From Arthrobacter sp. ZGTC412 (lineage in GTDB: Bacteria > Actinomycetota > Actinomycetes > Actinomycetales > Micrococcaceae), in the NCBI RefSeq assembly GCF_002929215.1, contig NZ_PJII01000001.1, positions 62,001 to 126,000 on the forward strand: a stretch of DNA of 64,000 nt, written 5' to 3'. Position 1 is the stretch's first letter. Each line of letters begins with the position of its first letter. The notes under the pieces are model-generated. The model was not told the DNA's origin. It searched no databases and was given only the letters and a program-made list of their open reading frames with translations. Made by a program: the position numbers and the translations under genes. Positions 28,372 through 37,290 of the stretch are shown one piece after another.

Positions 28372-28841
28372 TGGCAGGCAAGACTACCGAGTCGCCGGTC
28401 CGCCTCGCGGCGGAAACCTGGGAGTCGCTGTTCCGTGCCCAGGTGGCTGTGATGCGCAAGCTGCAGTCCGGCCCGGCCTTCCGGAAGCTTGCGGTGAACG
28501 AGTATGACGTCCTGTTCACGCTCTCCCGCTGTCCCACCGGATGGCTGCGTCTCAACGAGCTCAACGACAACGTCCTGCTGAGCCAGTCCAGCCTCAGCAG
28601 GCTGGTGGAGCGGCTGGAGAAACGCGGGCTCGTGGCCAGGATGCCCGCGCCGGAGGACGGCCGGGGCGTGCTCCTGCAGCTGACGGACACCGGCCGGGAA
28701 CTTCAGAAGGAGATCGGGCGCGAGCATGTCCGCGACATCTCCACCCTGATGGGTCCGGCCCTGACTCCGGCTGAGCAGAAGGAGCTGCGAAGGCTCACCG
28801 AGAAGCTTCGGAGCTCGCTGGGGCCACGCCCGGTCCGCTAG
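28371..28841 (+). CDS. MarR-family regulator of the LLM oxidoreductase operon
   Basis: 156-residue MarR protein. The recognition helix segment NDNVLLSQSSLSRLVERLEKRGLV is followed by a wing with DGRGVLLQLTDTG. The ATG at 28371 shares one base with the preceding stop, so translation is coupled. The probable target is the TAGATGCA-AA-TGCATCTA palindrome ahead of the operon. MarR proteins of this type usually bind a phenolic or hydrophobic ligand; the ligand here cannot be read. Confidence 0.9.
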   Translation: MAGKTTESPVRLAAETWESLFRAQVAVMRKLQSGPAFRKLAVNEYDVLFTLSRCPTGWLRLNELNDNVLLSQSSLSRLVERLEKRGLVARMPAPEDGRGVLLQLTDTGRELQKEIGREHVRDISTLMGPALTPAEQKELRRLTEKLRSSLGPRPVR

Positions 28842-28875
28842 GGCGCCTGCCTGCTCCGCTGGAGAACCCGCGTAA

Positions 28876-28903
28876 GCCAGCGCCGGATATCGCCGGCGCT
28901 GGC
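28876..28903. terminator. Convergent terminator
   Basis: A perfect 11-bp stem (28876-28886 with 28893-28903) with a 6-nt loop lies between the plus-strand MarR gene and the minus-strand transglutaminase gene. No U-tract follows on either side, so efficiency is uncertain. Confidence 0.6.
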
Positions 28904-28916
28904 CGGCCGAAACCGC

Positions 28917-29723
28917 CTAGCCCAGCTCCACCAGCCGGGCAGGGTCCTCCACGGGCAGGGCGCCGTTGACAACAGCGGTGACCTGGAGCTGGTTGAGGAT
29001 GAGGCTGCCGCCCACGGTGGAGAGGAAGGCTGTGTCAGCCGAGTCGCGGCCGGCCGTGATGCGCAGCATCGATTCCCGCGGGGCAAGGCCTGTGGGATCG
29101 ATGATGTACCAGGCCCCTTCCACGTAAGCCTCAGCCACGGCGTGGAAATCCATCGGGCTCAGCCCCGGGGCGTACACCGCGGCCAGCCGGGCTGGAATGT
29201 CCTTTGACCTCAGCAGCGCGATGGCAAGGTGCGCAAAGTCCCGGCACACCCCACGCCGGCTGAGAAGGGTCTCCACTGCACCGTCCGTGCCACGGGAGGA
29301 TCCGCTGAGATAGCGAAGCTCCCCGTTTACCCAGTTCCTGACGGCGTGCAGCAGCCCGCCGCCGTGGACGCCCTCGAACTCCGCGTAGGCGGTGGGCAGA
29401 AGCCGGTCGGATTCCGCGTAGCGGCTGGGCCGGACATAGCGGATCCGGTCGGCGAGCTCCGCTTCCTCGGGCTCACCCCTCCCGCCCACGGTCGCGGAGT
29501 ATTCCACGGTCACCTCTGCCGGCTCGGCGAACTCCATGTAGTGGAACCTGCCCCCGTGGTGGTCCGATACCTCGGTCAGGGGAACCGGGCCTCCCCCGGC
29601 TGTCACGGAAAGGGACTCCTCGAAGGAGGAGTAGCCGCTGTTCCGCGCTACGGCGATGGCCATGGCCACCTTGGTGTTGGCTACGGTCTTGAAGACCAGT
29701 CGTGCGGAAACACTGCGTTCCAT
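28917..29723 (-). CDS. Transglutaminase-like cysteine protease-fold protein
   Basis: 268 residues. The N-terminal beta-rich domain (about 1-125) is of the bacterial transglutaminase-associated type. The core has the catalytic triad Cys in SRRGVCRDFAHL, His in MDFHAVAEAYV and Asp in YIIDPTGLAPR. The start is ATG at 29723 (MERSVSAR) with GGAG upstream; the longer reading to 29777 adds a basic, unsupported extension. Cytoplasmic, with no signal peptide. Proteins of this fold can be proteases, peptide-N-glycanases or cross-linkers, and the activity here is unknown. The lipoprotein gene upstream is 74 bp away on the same strand. Confidence 0.85.
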   Translation of the reverse strand: MERSVSARLVFKTVANTKVAMAIAVARNSGYSSFEESLSVTAGGGPVPLTEVSDHHGGRFHYMEFAEPAEVTVEYSATVGGRGEPEEAELADRIRYVRPSRYAESDRLLPTAYAEFEGVHGGGLLHAVRNWVNGELRYLSGSSRGTDGAVETLLSRRGVCRDFAHLAIALLRSKDIPARLAAVYAPGLSPMDFHAVAEAYVEGAWYIIDPTGLAPRESMLRITAGRDSADTAFLSTVGGSLILNQLQVTAVVNGALPVEDPARLVELG

Positions 29724-29797
29724 GGCTCTCCGGGGGTGTCGGCGGTGGAAGGAAAGTCGCCACTCTGACCGGCGCATGGTGGGGGCCGGGAACGGGA

Positions 29798-30604
29798 CTA
29801 GTTTTTGATCTCCAGAGACATTAGCATCCGCTGGACGTTGGCGAATTCCGTGCCTTCCGAGGCGTAGCGGGCGGCCTGGTCCAGGGTGTCGAACGCCTTG
29901 GCGGGAGCCACTTTTTCATCCGGGGCAAAGGCCTTGACGGAGACCACATCGCCAAAGGAATAATCGCCCTTCCCCGCAGGTCCGCGCACAATGTTGCGGA
30001 GCTCGCACGCCTGTCCGCCACCGCCACCCACCACGTTGGTGATGCCGTAGGAGCCGAAGTAGCGGTACCCCTGGATCACCCGGAAAACCATCCTCGGCGG
30101 TATGGTTCCTTCCCCGCCGGCGGCCGACAGTTCGACGGGAACGCTGCTGATAACCGTATAAGGCCGCTTCGAGGCGTTAGCGCAGTCGGCGGACGACGGC
30201 GGCAGTCCTGTCCGCAGCGCTGCGAGGAAAGTGCCGTCCGGCATTTTCAGTTCGATTTTCAGCGCGGCGGGCAGGGTGCCTTTGTCCGGCGTGACGGACT
30301 GCGCGATCCAGTCCTCGGGAAGCTCGAAGCTAGCGGTCCTGCCGGGGTCCGAGAAGGTCTTCCAGGCCGCCGCCGTGGCAACAGCCACGGGCCCAGTGGT
30401 GGACGTCGCGCCGGCATCGGCCGTCGCCGTTGCTGATGCCGTGGTTCCCGCTGATGCAGGAGCGGTGGTTCCTGCGGCTGACGGGTCCGGCTGTGCTGTC
30501 CAGCCTGGCGCCGCCTTGGACCCTGCTGTGGAGCAGCCTGCAAGGAGGGCGCCCGCCACCAGCAGCGCACCGGACAGGACGGTCGTTATTGCCTTGCCTC
30601 TCAT
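29798..30604 (-). CDS. Putative lipoprotein
   Basis: 268 residues. The lipoprotein signal ends in LLAGC (C24), followed by an Ala/Thr/Ser-rich linker (about 30-80). A globular domain of about 180 residues contains WKTFSDPGRTASFELPEDWIAQ and a repeated-strand pattern. The DPG/FELP/DW stretch resembles the PsbP/LpqN-like surface lipoprotein fold, a tentative match. It is divergent from the DUF1684 gene with 133 bp between the chosen starts. Function unknown. Confidence 0.75.
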   Translation of the reverse strand: MRGKAITTVLSGALLVAGALLAGCSTAGSKAAPGWTAQPDPSAAGTTAPASAGTTASATATADAGATSTTGPVAVATAAAWKTFSDPGRTASFELPEDWIAQSVTPDKGTLPAALKIELKMPDGTFLAALRTGLPPSSADCANASKRPYTVISSVPVELSAAGGEGTIPPRMVFRVIQGYRYFGSYGITNVVGGGGGQACELRNIVRGPAGKGDYSFGDVVSVKAFAPDEKVAPAKAFDTLDQAARYASEGTEFANVQRMLMSLEIKN

Positions 30605-30737
30605 GCAGCCAGCCTAGTGCGGCGGGCAGGGAGCCGGTGGTGACTGGGAGGGCGTTTCCTCCCACCAAAACACAGGCACGCCGGCGCGTGTCGGCGTCGG
30701 ACGTGTTCTGCGGGTCCCGGGGACTAGGCTGGTGGCT

Positions 30738-31397
30738 ATGGAAGAGCATCAGGGCGCAGCCGAAGAAGACCGGACGGACATTCCCGCCGTCGACATCGCT
30801 GACTGGCGGCTGCGCACGTTTGCCCTGTACCACAACGTCCGCAAGCTTTCGCTCGAAAGCCCGGCGGAGGCGCATTCCTACTGGCGCCATCAGCGTGACC
30901 TGATGTTCGCCACGCACCCGGCCTCCGCATTAACCACGGCAGACAAGGCGCACTTCTCCGGACTCAAAACCGCGGACTATGATCCCATCTACCGGTTCCA
31001 CGTGCCGCTGACCCAGCAGGGCGCGGGCAGGCAGATCAGCGTAGAGACGGGCACCGACGGCGCTGTCCGCTTCGTCCGGCTGGGCACCTTTGACCTTCCG
31101 GAAGTGGGCCAGCTGGCGGTATGGAAGCTGCAGGGGTACGGCGGCGGTATCTTTGTGCCGTTCCGGGACGCCACCGCCGGCCAGCCCGGCGGCAGCTACG
31201 GGGCCGGACGGTATCTGCTGGACACCATCAAGGGCGCGTTCCACGGCGTCCATGGGGCCGGCCCTGATGCCATGTTCGTCCTGGACTTCAACTTTGCGTA
31301 CAACCCGTCGTGCGCCTACAACGAGGCCTGGGCCTGCCCGCTGCCGGGGCCGTCCAACCGGTTGGCCGTAGAGATCCCGGTGGGCGAGCTTTACTGA
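30738..31397 (+). CDS. DUF1684 domain protein
   Basis: 219 residues, soluble. The family features are RDLMFATHPASAL in the N-terminal helix region, a beta-rich core with FVPFRDATAG and SYGAGRYL, and a terminal LDFNFAYNPSCAYNEAWACPLPG. That last segment is highly conserved in DUF1684 and contains two Cys. Start taken at ATG 30738; an in-frame GTG lies 6 nt upstream, and a -10-like TAGGCT precedes both. It converges on nadS, with a 9-bp gap. Biochemical role unknown. Confidence 0.85.
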   Translation: MEEHQGAAEEDRTDIPAVDIADWRLRTFALYHNVRKLSLESPAEAHSYWRHQRDLMFATHPASALTTADKAHFSGLKTADYDPIYRFHVPLTQQGAGRQISVETGTDGAVRFVRLGTFDLPEVGQLAVWKLQGYGGGIFVPFRDATAGQPGGSYGAGRYLLDTIKGAFHGVHGAGPDAMFVLDFNFAYNPSCAYNEAWACPLPGPSNRLAVEIPVGELY

Positions 31398-31406
31398 CGG
31401 AACTGC

Positions 31407-32579
31407 TCATCCCCGAGCAAGGCGCCGGGCGCCCAGTGCCCTGACCCGTCCGACGGCATCAAGCACCGCCGCAGTAGCCGCTTCCAGGTCCGCATTTGTC
31501 ACCGCTCCACCGAAGCTGAACCGGACGGCAGTCTGGGCTACTTCCGGGGAAATTCCCAATGCGGTGAGCACCGGCGACGGCGCATCAGAACCAGCCGCGC
31601 AGGCTGAACCGCTGGAGCACACAACGCCCTGGCGCTCCAATTCAAGCAGCAGCGATTCACCGCTGGTTCCGGGAAAGCAGAAGGACGCCACGGAAGGCAG
31701 CCGCTCAATGGGATGTCCGGTGAGGATGGCCCCCGGGACACCGGCAAGTACAGCGTTGATGAAGGTGTCCCGCAAGGCCGCCACCCGCCGTCGTTCCTCC
31801 GACTGGCGGGATTGGGCCAGGGTGAGCGCGGTGGCAAGGCCCACGGCTCCCGCCACGTTTTCCGTTCCTGATCTCCGGCCGCGTTCCTGCCCGCCGCCAT
31901 GAATCAACGGCTCCACCTTCGTGCGGCCGCGGGCATACAGCACGCCGCAGCCTTTGGGCGCCCCAAGTTTATGCCCCGAAATGCTCATCGCATCAACACC
32001 CAGCGCCTTGGTGTCCAGCGGCAGCCATCCGGCCGCCTGGACGGCATCAGTGTGGAACGGGATGCCCAGCCCGCGTGCCAGGCCGGCAAGTTCGGCGATG
32101 GGCTGCACCGTTCCCACTTCGTTGTTGGCGTACATGATGCTGGCCAGGGCGGTTTCCGGCCGAAGCACGGCCCGGAACGCTTCCGGCGTCACGAGCCCTG
32201 TCCCGTCAACCGGAACCACATCAACCGCGAAGCCGTGAAAGCGCTCCAGGTACCGGGCGGACTCCTCCACGGCGGGATGCTCGACGGCGCTGATCACCAC
32301 CCGGTTGAGCTGTGGATCCGCCGCCTGCCGGGCCAGGGCGATCCCCTTGACGGCGAGGTTGTCCGCTTCCGTTCCGCCGGCAGTGAAGGTCACTTCTCCG
32401 GGCCGGCAGCCCAGGACGGCTGCGACCGACCGCCGGGCACCCGCGAGCGCATCAGCAGCAGCCTCGCCCAGGGAGTGATGACTCGACGGGTTGCCGAACT
32501 CACCGGTGAGGTAAGGCCACATGGCATCGAGCACCTCACGGCGGACGGGGGTGGTGGCGGCTGCGTCAAGGAAGATCAT
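31407..32579 (-). CDS. nadS: NadS: NifS/IscS-like cysteine desulfurase of the NAD operon
   Basis: 390-residue PLP enzyme that takes sulfur from cysteine. Diagnostic segments are the N-terminal MIFLDAAATTPVR, the His of SAVEHPAVE, the PLP Lys in SISGHKLGAPKG, and the active-site Cys loop SSGSACAAGSD. It is the last gene of nrtR-nadA-nadB-nadC-nadS, starting 5 bp after nadC with an AGGTGA Shine-Dalgarno at the nadC 3' end. That position matches the Corynebacterium nadS gene, which is required for NadA activity, presumably by building its [4Fe-4S] cluster. A longer reading upstream into nadC is a frame artefact. Confidence 0.9.
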   Translation of the reverse strand: MIFLDAAATTPVRREVLDAMWPYLTGEFGNPSSHHSLGEAAADALAGARRSVAAVLGCRPGEVTFTAGGTEADNLAVKGIALARQAADPQLNRVVISAVEHPAVEESARYLERFHGFAVDVVPVDGTGLVTPEAFRAVLRPETALASIMYANNEVGTVQPIAELAGLARGLGIPFHTDAVQAAGWLPLDTKALGVDAMSISGHKLGAPKGCGVLYARGRTKVEPLIHGGGQERGRRSGTENVAGAVGLATALTLAQSRQSEERRRVAALRDTFINAVLAGVPGAILTGHPIERLPSVASFCFPGTSGESLLLELERQGVVCSSGSACAAGSDAPSPVLTALGISPEVAQTAVRFSFGGAVTNADLEAATAAVLDAVGRVRALGARRLARG

Positions 32580-32584
32580 GGGGG

Positions 32585-33502
32585 TCACCTGACAGTCAGT
32601 TCGACGTCGAGCCCGAGGTCCAGGGCCGCCACCGTGTGGGTGAGGGCGCCGACGGAAATGACGTCGACTCCCGTGGCTGCGATTCCGGCCACCGTCCCGA
32701 GGTTCACATTTCCGCTGGCCTCCACCCGTGCCCGGCCGGCCACCAGTGCCACACCGGCCCTCAACTCCGCGACTGTGAAGTTGTCCAGCATGATGGTGTC
32801 CACGCCGGCTGCCAGGACCGGCTCGATCTGGTCCATGCGGTCCACTTCCACCTCGAAGTGGGTGGTGTGGCCCAGCTGTGCTTTGGCGGCGGCGAGGAGC
32901 CCGGTGAGCCGCGTGGGGTCGCCGCCCGTCATGACAGCGAGGTGGTTGTCCTTGGCCAGCACGGCGTCGGAGAGGCTGTACCTGTGGTTGGCGCCGCCCC
33001 CGCACCGCACGGCGAACCGCTCCAGGATCCGCAGTCCGGGGGTGGTCTTGCGGGTGTCGGTGATCCGGGCGGACGTACCTTCGGCCAGCCGCACAAACTC
33101 TGCGGTCTTGGTGGCGATAGCGGACATCCGCTGGACCAGGTTGAGGGCCACGCGCTCTGCGAGCAGGACCGACCTGGCACGTCCGCTGACCCGCGCGAGG
33201 GGCGTCCCGGCGTCGAACTCCTCCCCGTCCGCCAGCAGCAGCTCCACTTCGGTGTCCGGATCCACCAGCAGCATGGCATCCCGGAACACTGTGGCACCGC
33301 TGAGGACGCCAGGCACGCGCGCGTTCAACACCGCCGTGGCACGGGCCTCGGCGGGGATCAGCAGTTGGGAGGTGATGTCACCTGCAGGGGCGTCCTCGGC
33401 GAAGGCACGCTCCAGGATCTCCCGCACTGGCGCCGACGGCAGGTTCAAGTCCAGGCGCGGGCCGTTGACGGTCAGCGGTTTAATCACATCGTTCTCAGTC
33501 AT
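32585..33502 (-). CDS. nadC: Nicotinate-nucleotide diphosphorylase (quinolinate phosphoribosyltransferase)
   Basis: 305 residues. Converts quinolinate and PRPP to nicotinate mononucleotide with CO2 release. Recognisable segments are AFAEDAPAGDITSQLL near residue 35, LNLVQRMSAIAT near 125, ITDTRKTTPGLRILERFAV near 150, and the C-terminal barrel with IMLDNF. The start is ATG at 33502, overlapping the nadB stop by 8 bp; an in-frame TTG 6 nt earlier is less likely. Third enzyme of de novo NAD synthesis in this operon. Confidence 0.96.
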   Translation of the reverse strand: MTENDVIKPLTVNGPRLDLNLPSAPVREILERAFAEDAPAGDITSQLLIPAEARATAVLNARVPGVLSGATVFRDAMLLVDPDTEVELLLADGEEFDAGTPLARVSGRARSVLLAERVALNLVQRMSAIATKTAEFVRLAEGTSARITDTRKTTPGLRILERFAVRCGGGANHRYSLSDAVLAKDNHLAVMTGGDPTRLTGLLAAAKAQLGHTTHFEVEVDRMDQIEPVLAAGVDTIMLDNFTVAELRAGVALVAGRARVEASGNVNLGTVAGIAATGVDVISVGALTHTVAALDLGLDVELTVR

Positions 33503-35234
33503 GAACAAGGCTCGCTTTCAGGCGCATTCGAGAAGTTTCTTCAAATCCGTCGGAGATGCCGGCAGCATCAGCCGGACTATCGCTCCGGTAGTGCGCACCC
33601 AGGGACTCGATGCGCTCCTGCGCCGCTGCCACCAACAACTGCGCGGCGAGCAGCAGGTTGCGGTCCTCGTGTTCCCGGACGTCCCCACCAGCGGGAACAC
33701 GTTCAGGACGGACGACGGCGGCCCACCGGTCAAGGGTTTCCCCCGCCTCGGAGAGCAGCACCCCATCACGAAGCACCCCGGCCTTGGCGGTCATCAACTG
33801 CCGAAGGCCATCCCGCGAAAACGGCGCAGGTTCAGTGACGGAACGCTCGAAGGGTTCAGGAACTGTATCGGTTTCCCACGCATCAGGCGCCGAGGGACCT
33901 GTGGGGCTGCCGGCCAGGAAGTCCTCAACAGCGCGTCGGCCGAAAACAAGTCCTTCAAGGAGGGAGTTGCTGGCCAACCGGTTTGCGCCTTGGGCGCCGG
34001 TGCAGGCGACTTCACCTGCTGCGTAGAGCCCGGGCACCGTGGTTCGGCCGTGAAGGTCGGTGGCGACGCCGCCCATCCAGTAGTGCGCTGCGGGCGCGAC
34101 CGGTACCAGTTCGCGAGTCCAGTCGATGCCGGCACCGAGTGTCCGCTGCGTGAGGGTGGGGAAACGCCTTGCCAGGAAACCGGGACCCTTAATGGACTCA
34201 ATCACGCGCGCATCAAGGTAGACGTGGCCGTTGGGGTCGCCGAGCTTGGCAAGGTGCAGGGCAATGCTGCGGGACACCACATCGCGCGGGGCGAGCTCCG
34301 CGTCCGGATGGTACGCCCGCATGAAGCGCTTCCCGTTGCCATCAACGAGAACAGCTCCCTCGCCACGGACGGCTTCGGAAATGAGCAACGGAGCCTGGTC
34401 AAGGCCAGGTGCCGCCGCCCGGCCTGACGGCGGGGTGGAAACCAGGCAGGTGGGATGGAACTGGAAGAATTCCAGGTCGGTTGGCGCCGCTCCGGCGCGG
34501 ACTGCGAGCGCAAGGCCGTCGGCGGTGGCCACTGTGGGATTGGTGGTTTGGGCGAACAGTTGGCCTGCTCCTCCCGTTGCCAGCAGGACGGCGTCCCCGT
34601 GCACCGTGGCCCTGTTGCCGTCCTGAAGGAACTCCACTCCGGTGACTCTGCCGTTGTGCTGCAGGAGGGATGTTGCGTGGGCAAAAGTCCGGACCGTCAG
34701 GATCCCATCGGACTGCCGGTCGAGCACCGACCGGATCAGCGCCGCGGCGACCTTCGCTCCGGTGGCGTCGCCGCCGGCGTGCAGGATGCGCGGCGCTGAA
34801 TGGGCTGCTTCCAGCCCCAAGGCCGGGCCGCCGTCGGCCGCATCAAAGTGCACGCCGAAGCGCTGCAGCCCTACGATGTCCCGGCGCCCCTCGGTGCACA
34901 TCAGCCGGACGGCCTCTTCATTGCAATGCCCCGCCCCGGCCCGGAGTGTATCGGCAATGTGGGCTGCCACGGTGTCACCCGGAGCTGGCCCATCCAGGAC
35001 AGCAGAAATCCCGCCCTGGGCGTACCAGGTGTTGCTTTCGCGAAGCCGGCCCTTACTCAGGAGCACCACCTCGGCACCGGAATCCGCTGCCAGCAGGGCA
35101 GCATAGAGCCCCGTGATGCCACTGCCGACAACGATCAGCCGGGCAGGCGCCGCAGTGCTGCGGCCGCCGGGCACCGCGCCGGGTCCGGGCGCCCGGCGGC
35201 GCTCAAGAGGAGCCGGGGTGGGAGGCGTTGTCAT
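33495..35234 (-). CDS. nadB: L-aspartate oxidase
   Basis: 579-residue FAD enzyme that oxidises L-aspartate to iminoaspartate for NadA. An Arg/Pro-rich N-terminal stretch of about 30 residues precedes the dinucleotide-binding LIVVGSGITGLYAALLAADSG. Substrate/FAD segments GGISAVLDGPAPGDT, ATGGAGQLF and MGGVATDLHGRT are present. The helical C-terminus is as in NadB rather than SdhA. The ATG at 35234 overlaps the nadA stop by one base (TAATG). The longer frame into nadA is not coding. Confidence 0.96.
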   Translation of the reverse strand: MTTPPTPAPLERRRAPGPGAVPGGRSTAAPARLIVVGSGITGLYAALLAADSGAEVVLLSKGRLRESNTWYAQGGISAVLDGPAPGDTVAAHIADTLRAGAGHCNEEAVRLMCTEGRRDIVGLQRFGVHFDAADGGPALGLEAAHSAPRILHAGGDATGAKVAAALIRSVLDRQSDGILTVRTFAHATSLLQHNGRVTGVEFLQDGNRATVHGDAVLLATGGAGQLFAQTTNPTVATADGLALAVRAGAAPTDLEFFQFHPTCLVSTPPSGRAAAPGLDQAPLLISEAVRGEGAVLVDGNGKRFMRAYHPDAELAPRDVVSRSIALHLAKLGDPNGHVYLDARVIESIKGPGFLARRFPTLTQRTLGAGIDWTRELVPVAPAAHYWMGGVATDLHGRTTVPGLYAAGEVACTGAQGANRLASNSLLEGLVFGRRAVEDFLAGSPTGPSAPDAWETDTVPEPFERSVTEPAPFSRDGLRQLMTAKAGVLRDGVLLSEAGETLDRWAAVVRPERVPAGGDVREHEDRNLLLAAQLLVAAAQERIESLGAHYRSDSPADAAGISDGFEETSRMRLKASLVHD

Positions 35235-36538
35235 TACGGCCTGGCTGCGAGCATGCGCTCGAGGGCTGTCCGGGCGTGGTCCTGCACTGAGTCCGCGACG
35301 GTGATCCGGTTGACGACGCGCCCGGCAACCAGTTCCTCGAGGACCCAGGCCAGGTAGCCGGGGTGGATGCGGTACATGGTGGAGCAGGGGCAGATGACGG
35401 GGTCCAGGCAGAAAATTGTGTGCTGGGGGTACTCTGCCGCGAGCCGGTTCACCATGTTGATTTCGGTGCCGATAGCGAAGGTGGTGGGCTCCGTGGCAGC
35501 GGCGATGGCCTTCTTGATGAAGTCGGTGGAACCTGCGGAGTCGGCTGCGTCCACCACTTCCATGGGGCACTCGGGGTGGACGATCACCTGAACGCCGGGA
35601 AAGTCTGCCCGGGCCTTTTCGATCTGGGCTACGTTAAAGCGCTTGTGCACCGAGCAGAACCCGTGCCACAGGATGACCCTGGAATCGAGCAGGGCCTGTT
35701 CGTCGTTGCCGCCCAGGTCCTTGCGCGGGTTCCACATGGGCATCTGCTCCAGTGGCACGCCCAGGGCTTTTGCGGTGTTGCGGCCCAGGTGCTGGTCGGG
35801 GAAGAACAGCACCCGCTGTGCCCGCTGGAACGCCCATTCGAGGACGGTCTTGGCGTTGGAGGAGGTGCAGACGATGCCGCCGCGCTCACCGCAGAAGGCC
35901 TTCAGGGCTGCGGAGGAGTTCATGTAGGTGACCGGTATGACCGGAACCCGCCCTTCGGCGTCGGGCTCGCTGCCGAAGATCTCCTCGAGCTGCTCCCAGC
36001 ACTCGGCCACGGAGTCCGCATCAGCCATGTCCGCCATGGAGCAGCCTGCGGCCAGGTTGGGCAGGATGACAGCCTGTTCCGGCGCGGAAAGGATGTCAGC
36101 GGTTTCGGCCATGAAGTGGACACCGCAAAAGACGATGGCCTCTGCGTCCGGCCGGGTGAGGGCCGCGTTGGCCAGCTGGAAGGAATCACCCACGAAGTCG
36201 GCGTACTGGATCACTTCATCGCGCTGGTAGAAGTGCCCCAGAATGACGGCTTTGTCCCCCAGTGCAGCCTTGGCAGCCAGGATCCTCTCGCCCAGCTCCG
36301 CATCGCTGGCGAGCTTGTACTCCTCCGGCAACTGCCCCTGGCGCGGGGTTGCCGGCGGTGCAACGTCTGCGCTGGAGGCGCCGGGGCCGTACGCGGGGAT
36401 ACCGGCGAGCGCCTCTGCAAGGTCGTAGTCCCACGGCCCCTTGGCCAGCGCGGGGCTGCACGTGCCGCCCTTTTCGGCCGCGCCTTTTTCGGCCTGTTCG
36501 CGTGTGATCAGCTGGATTGCTGTGTTGACACTGCTCAT
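35234..36538 (-). CDS. nadA: Quinolinate synthase
   Basis: 434 residues. Condenses iminoaspartate with DHAP to quinolinate using an oxygen-sensitive [4Fe-4S] cluster. Cluster cysteines are found in FCGVHFM, IVCTSSNA and the DPVICPCSTMYR segment. The length and an extended N-terminus of about 70 residues match the actinobacterial type. The ATG at 36538 overlaps the nrtR stop (ATGA). Position directly downstream of the regulator and upstream of nadB fits an operon controlled by one repressor. Confidence 0.97.
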   Translation of the reverse strand: MSSVNTAIQLITREQAEKGAAEKGGTCSPALAKGPWDYDLAEALAGIPAYGPGASSADVAPPATPRQGQLPEEYKLASDAELGERILAAKAALGDKAVILGHFYQRDEVIQYADFVGDSFQLANAALTRPDAEAIVFCGVHFMAETADILSAPEQAVILPNLAAGCSMADMADADSVAECWEQLEEIFGSEPDAEGRVPVIPVTYMNSSAALKAFCGERGGIVCTSSNAKTVLEWAFQRAQRVLFFPDQHLGRNTAKALGVPLEQMPMWNPRKDLGGNDEQALLDSRVILWHGFCSVHKRFNVAQIEKARADFPGVQVIVHPECPMEVVDAADSAGSTDFIKKAIAAATEPTTFAIGTEINMVNRLAAEYPQHTIFCLDPVICPCSTMYRIHPGYLAWVLEELVAGRVVNRITVADSVQDHARTALERMLAARP

Positions 36539-37245
36539 GGTGTGCTCCTGTTGTCTGGGTCCAGGCCGGGCCGGCCGGTAAAGCGGTAGAGGCGGGGCGG
36601 GCGGTGTTTGCCGCCTTGGAGGTACTCGCCGGTTTCCTCGATGTCAGGGGTGGATTTGAGCTGCCGCCGGAAGTTTGCGGGGTCCAGTTGCCTGTCCAGT
36701 ACTGCCTCGTAGACTTCCCGGACCTGGGCCAGGGTGAAGTACTCCCCCAGCAGGTGGTACGCCACGGAGCCATAGGCCAGCTTGTTGCGCAGCCGCCAGA
36801 GTGCGTAGTCCACAATTGCGTTGTGGTCGAAGGCGAGTTCCCCCAGCCGGTCCGCCCGGAACCACCGGACGTTTTCCGACTCGTCCGCGAGCGCGGCTTC
36901 CGTGGGTTGGACCAGGGCCCAGTAGACGATCGAGACCACCCGCTGGGTGGGTGAGCGGTGCAGCCCACCAAAGGCATAAAGCTGCTCCAGGTAGCGGGGC
37001 GCGAGGCCCGTGGTCTCCACCAGGTTCCGCGATGCCGCGTCCTGCAGGGACTCGGAGTGGCTTAGGGGGCCGCCCGGCAGCGCCCACAAGCCCTTGTACG
37101 GCTCCCGGATCCGGCGGACCAGGGGCAGCCACAGCGTGGGCCGGCCCGAACTTTCGCTGGGGCGCAGCGCAAAGATGACGGTGGAGATAGCCAGCGACGG
37201 CGGCGCCGCCTGGCGCTCGGAGACGTTGGCTGAGCTTGAGTACAC
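36535..37245 (-). CDS. nrtR: NrtR/NdnR-type Nudix-related repressor of NAD synthesis
   Basis: 236 residues. The N-terminal Nudix-fold domain (about 15-150) has a degenerate Nudix box. G59 and E65 fit GX5E, but the catalytic REUXEEXG is R73-N-L-V-E-T-T-G80, losing two acidic positions. The C-terminal winged-helix-like domain ends with GGKHRPPRLYRF, typical of NrtR regulators. Loss of catalysis plus position at the head of nadABC-nadS supports a repressor sensing NAD-pathway metabolites (ADP-ribose or NAD in characterised family members). The start is GTG at 37245. A 23-bp palindrome lies 46 bp upstream. Confidence 0.88.
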   Translation of the reverse strand: MYSSSANVSERQAAPPSLAISTVIFALRPSESSGRPTLWLPLVRRIREPYKGLWALPGGPLSHSESLQDAASRNLVETTGLAPRYLEQLYAFGGLHRSPTQRVVSIVYWALVQPTEAALADESENVRWFRADRLGELAFDHNAIVDYALWRLRNKLAYGSVAYHLLGEYFTLAQVREVYEAVLDRQLDPANFRRQLKSTPDIEETGEYLQGGKHRPPRLYRFTGRPGLDPDNRSTP

Positions 37246-37290
37246 GTGCCACCGCCTTCCAGGTTGGAGGACACCTGACGCGCCCCGCTA

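Noticed and set aside
31407-33005. N-terminally extended cysteine desulfurase
   Set aside because: The extra 142 codons are an Arg/Gly-rich alternative frame of nadC; the true start is MIFLDAAATT at 32579.
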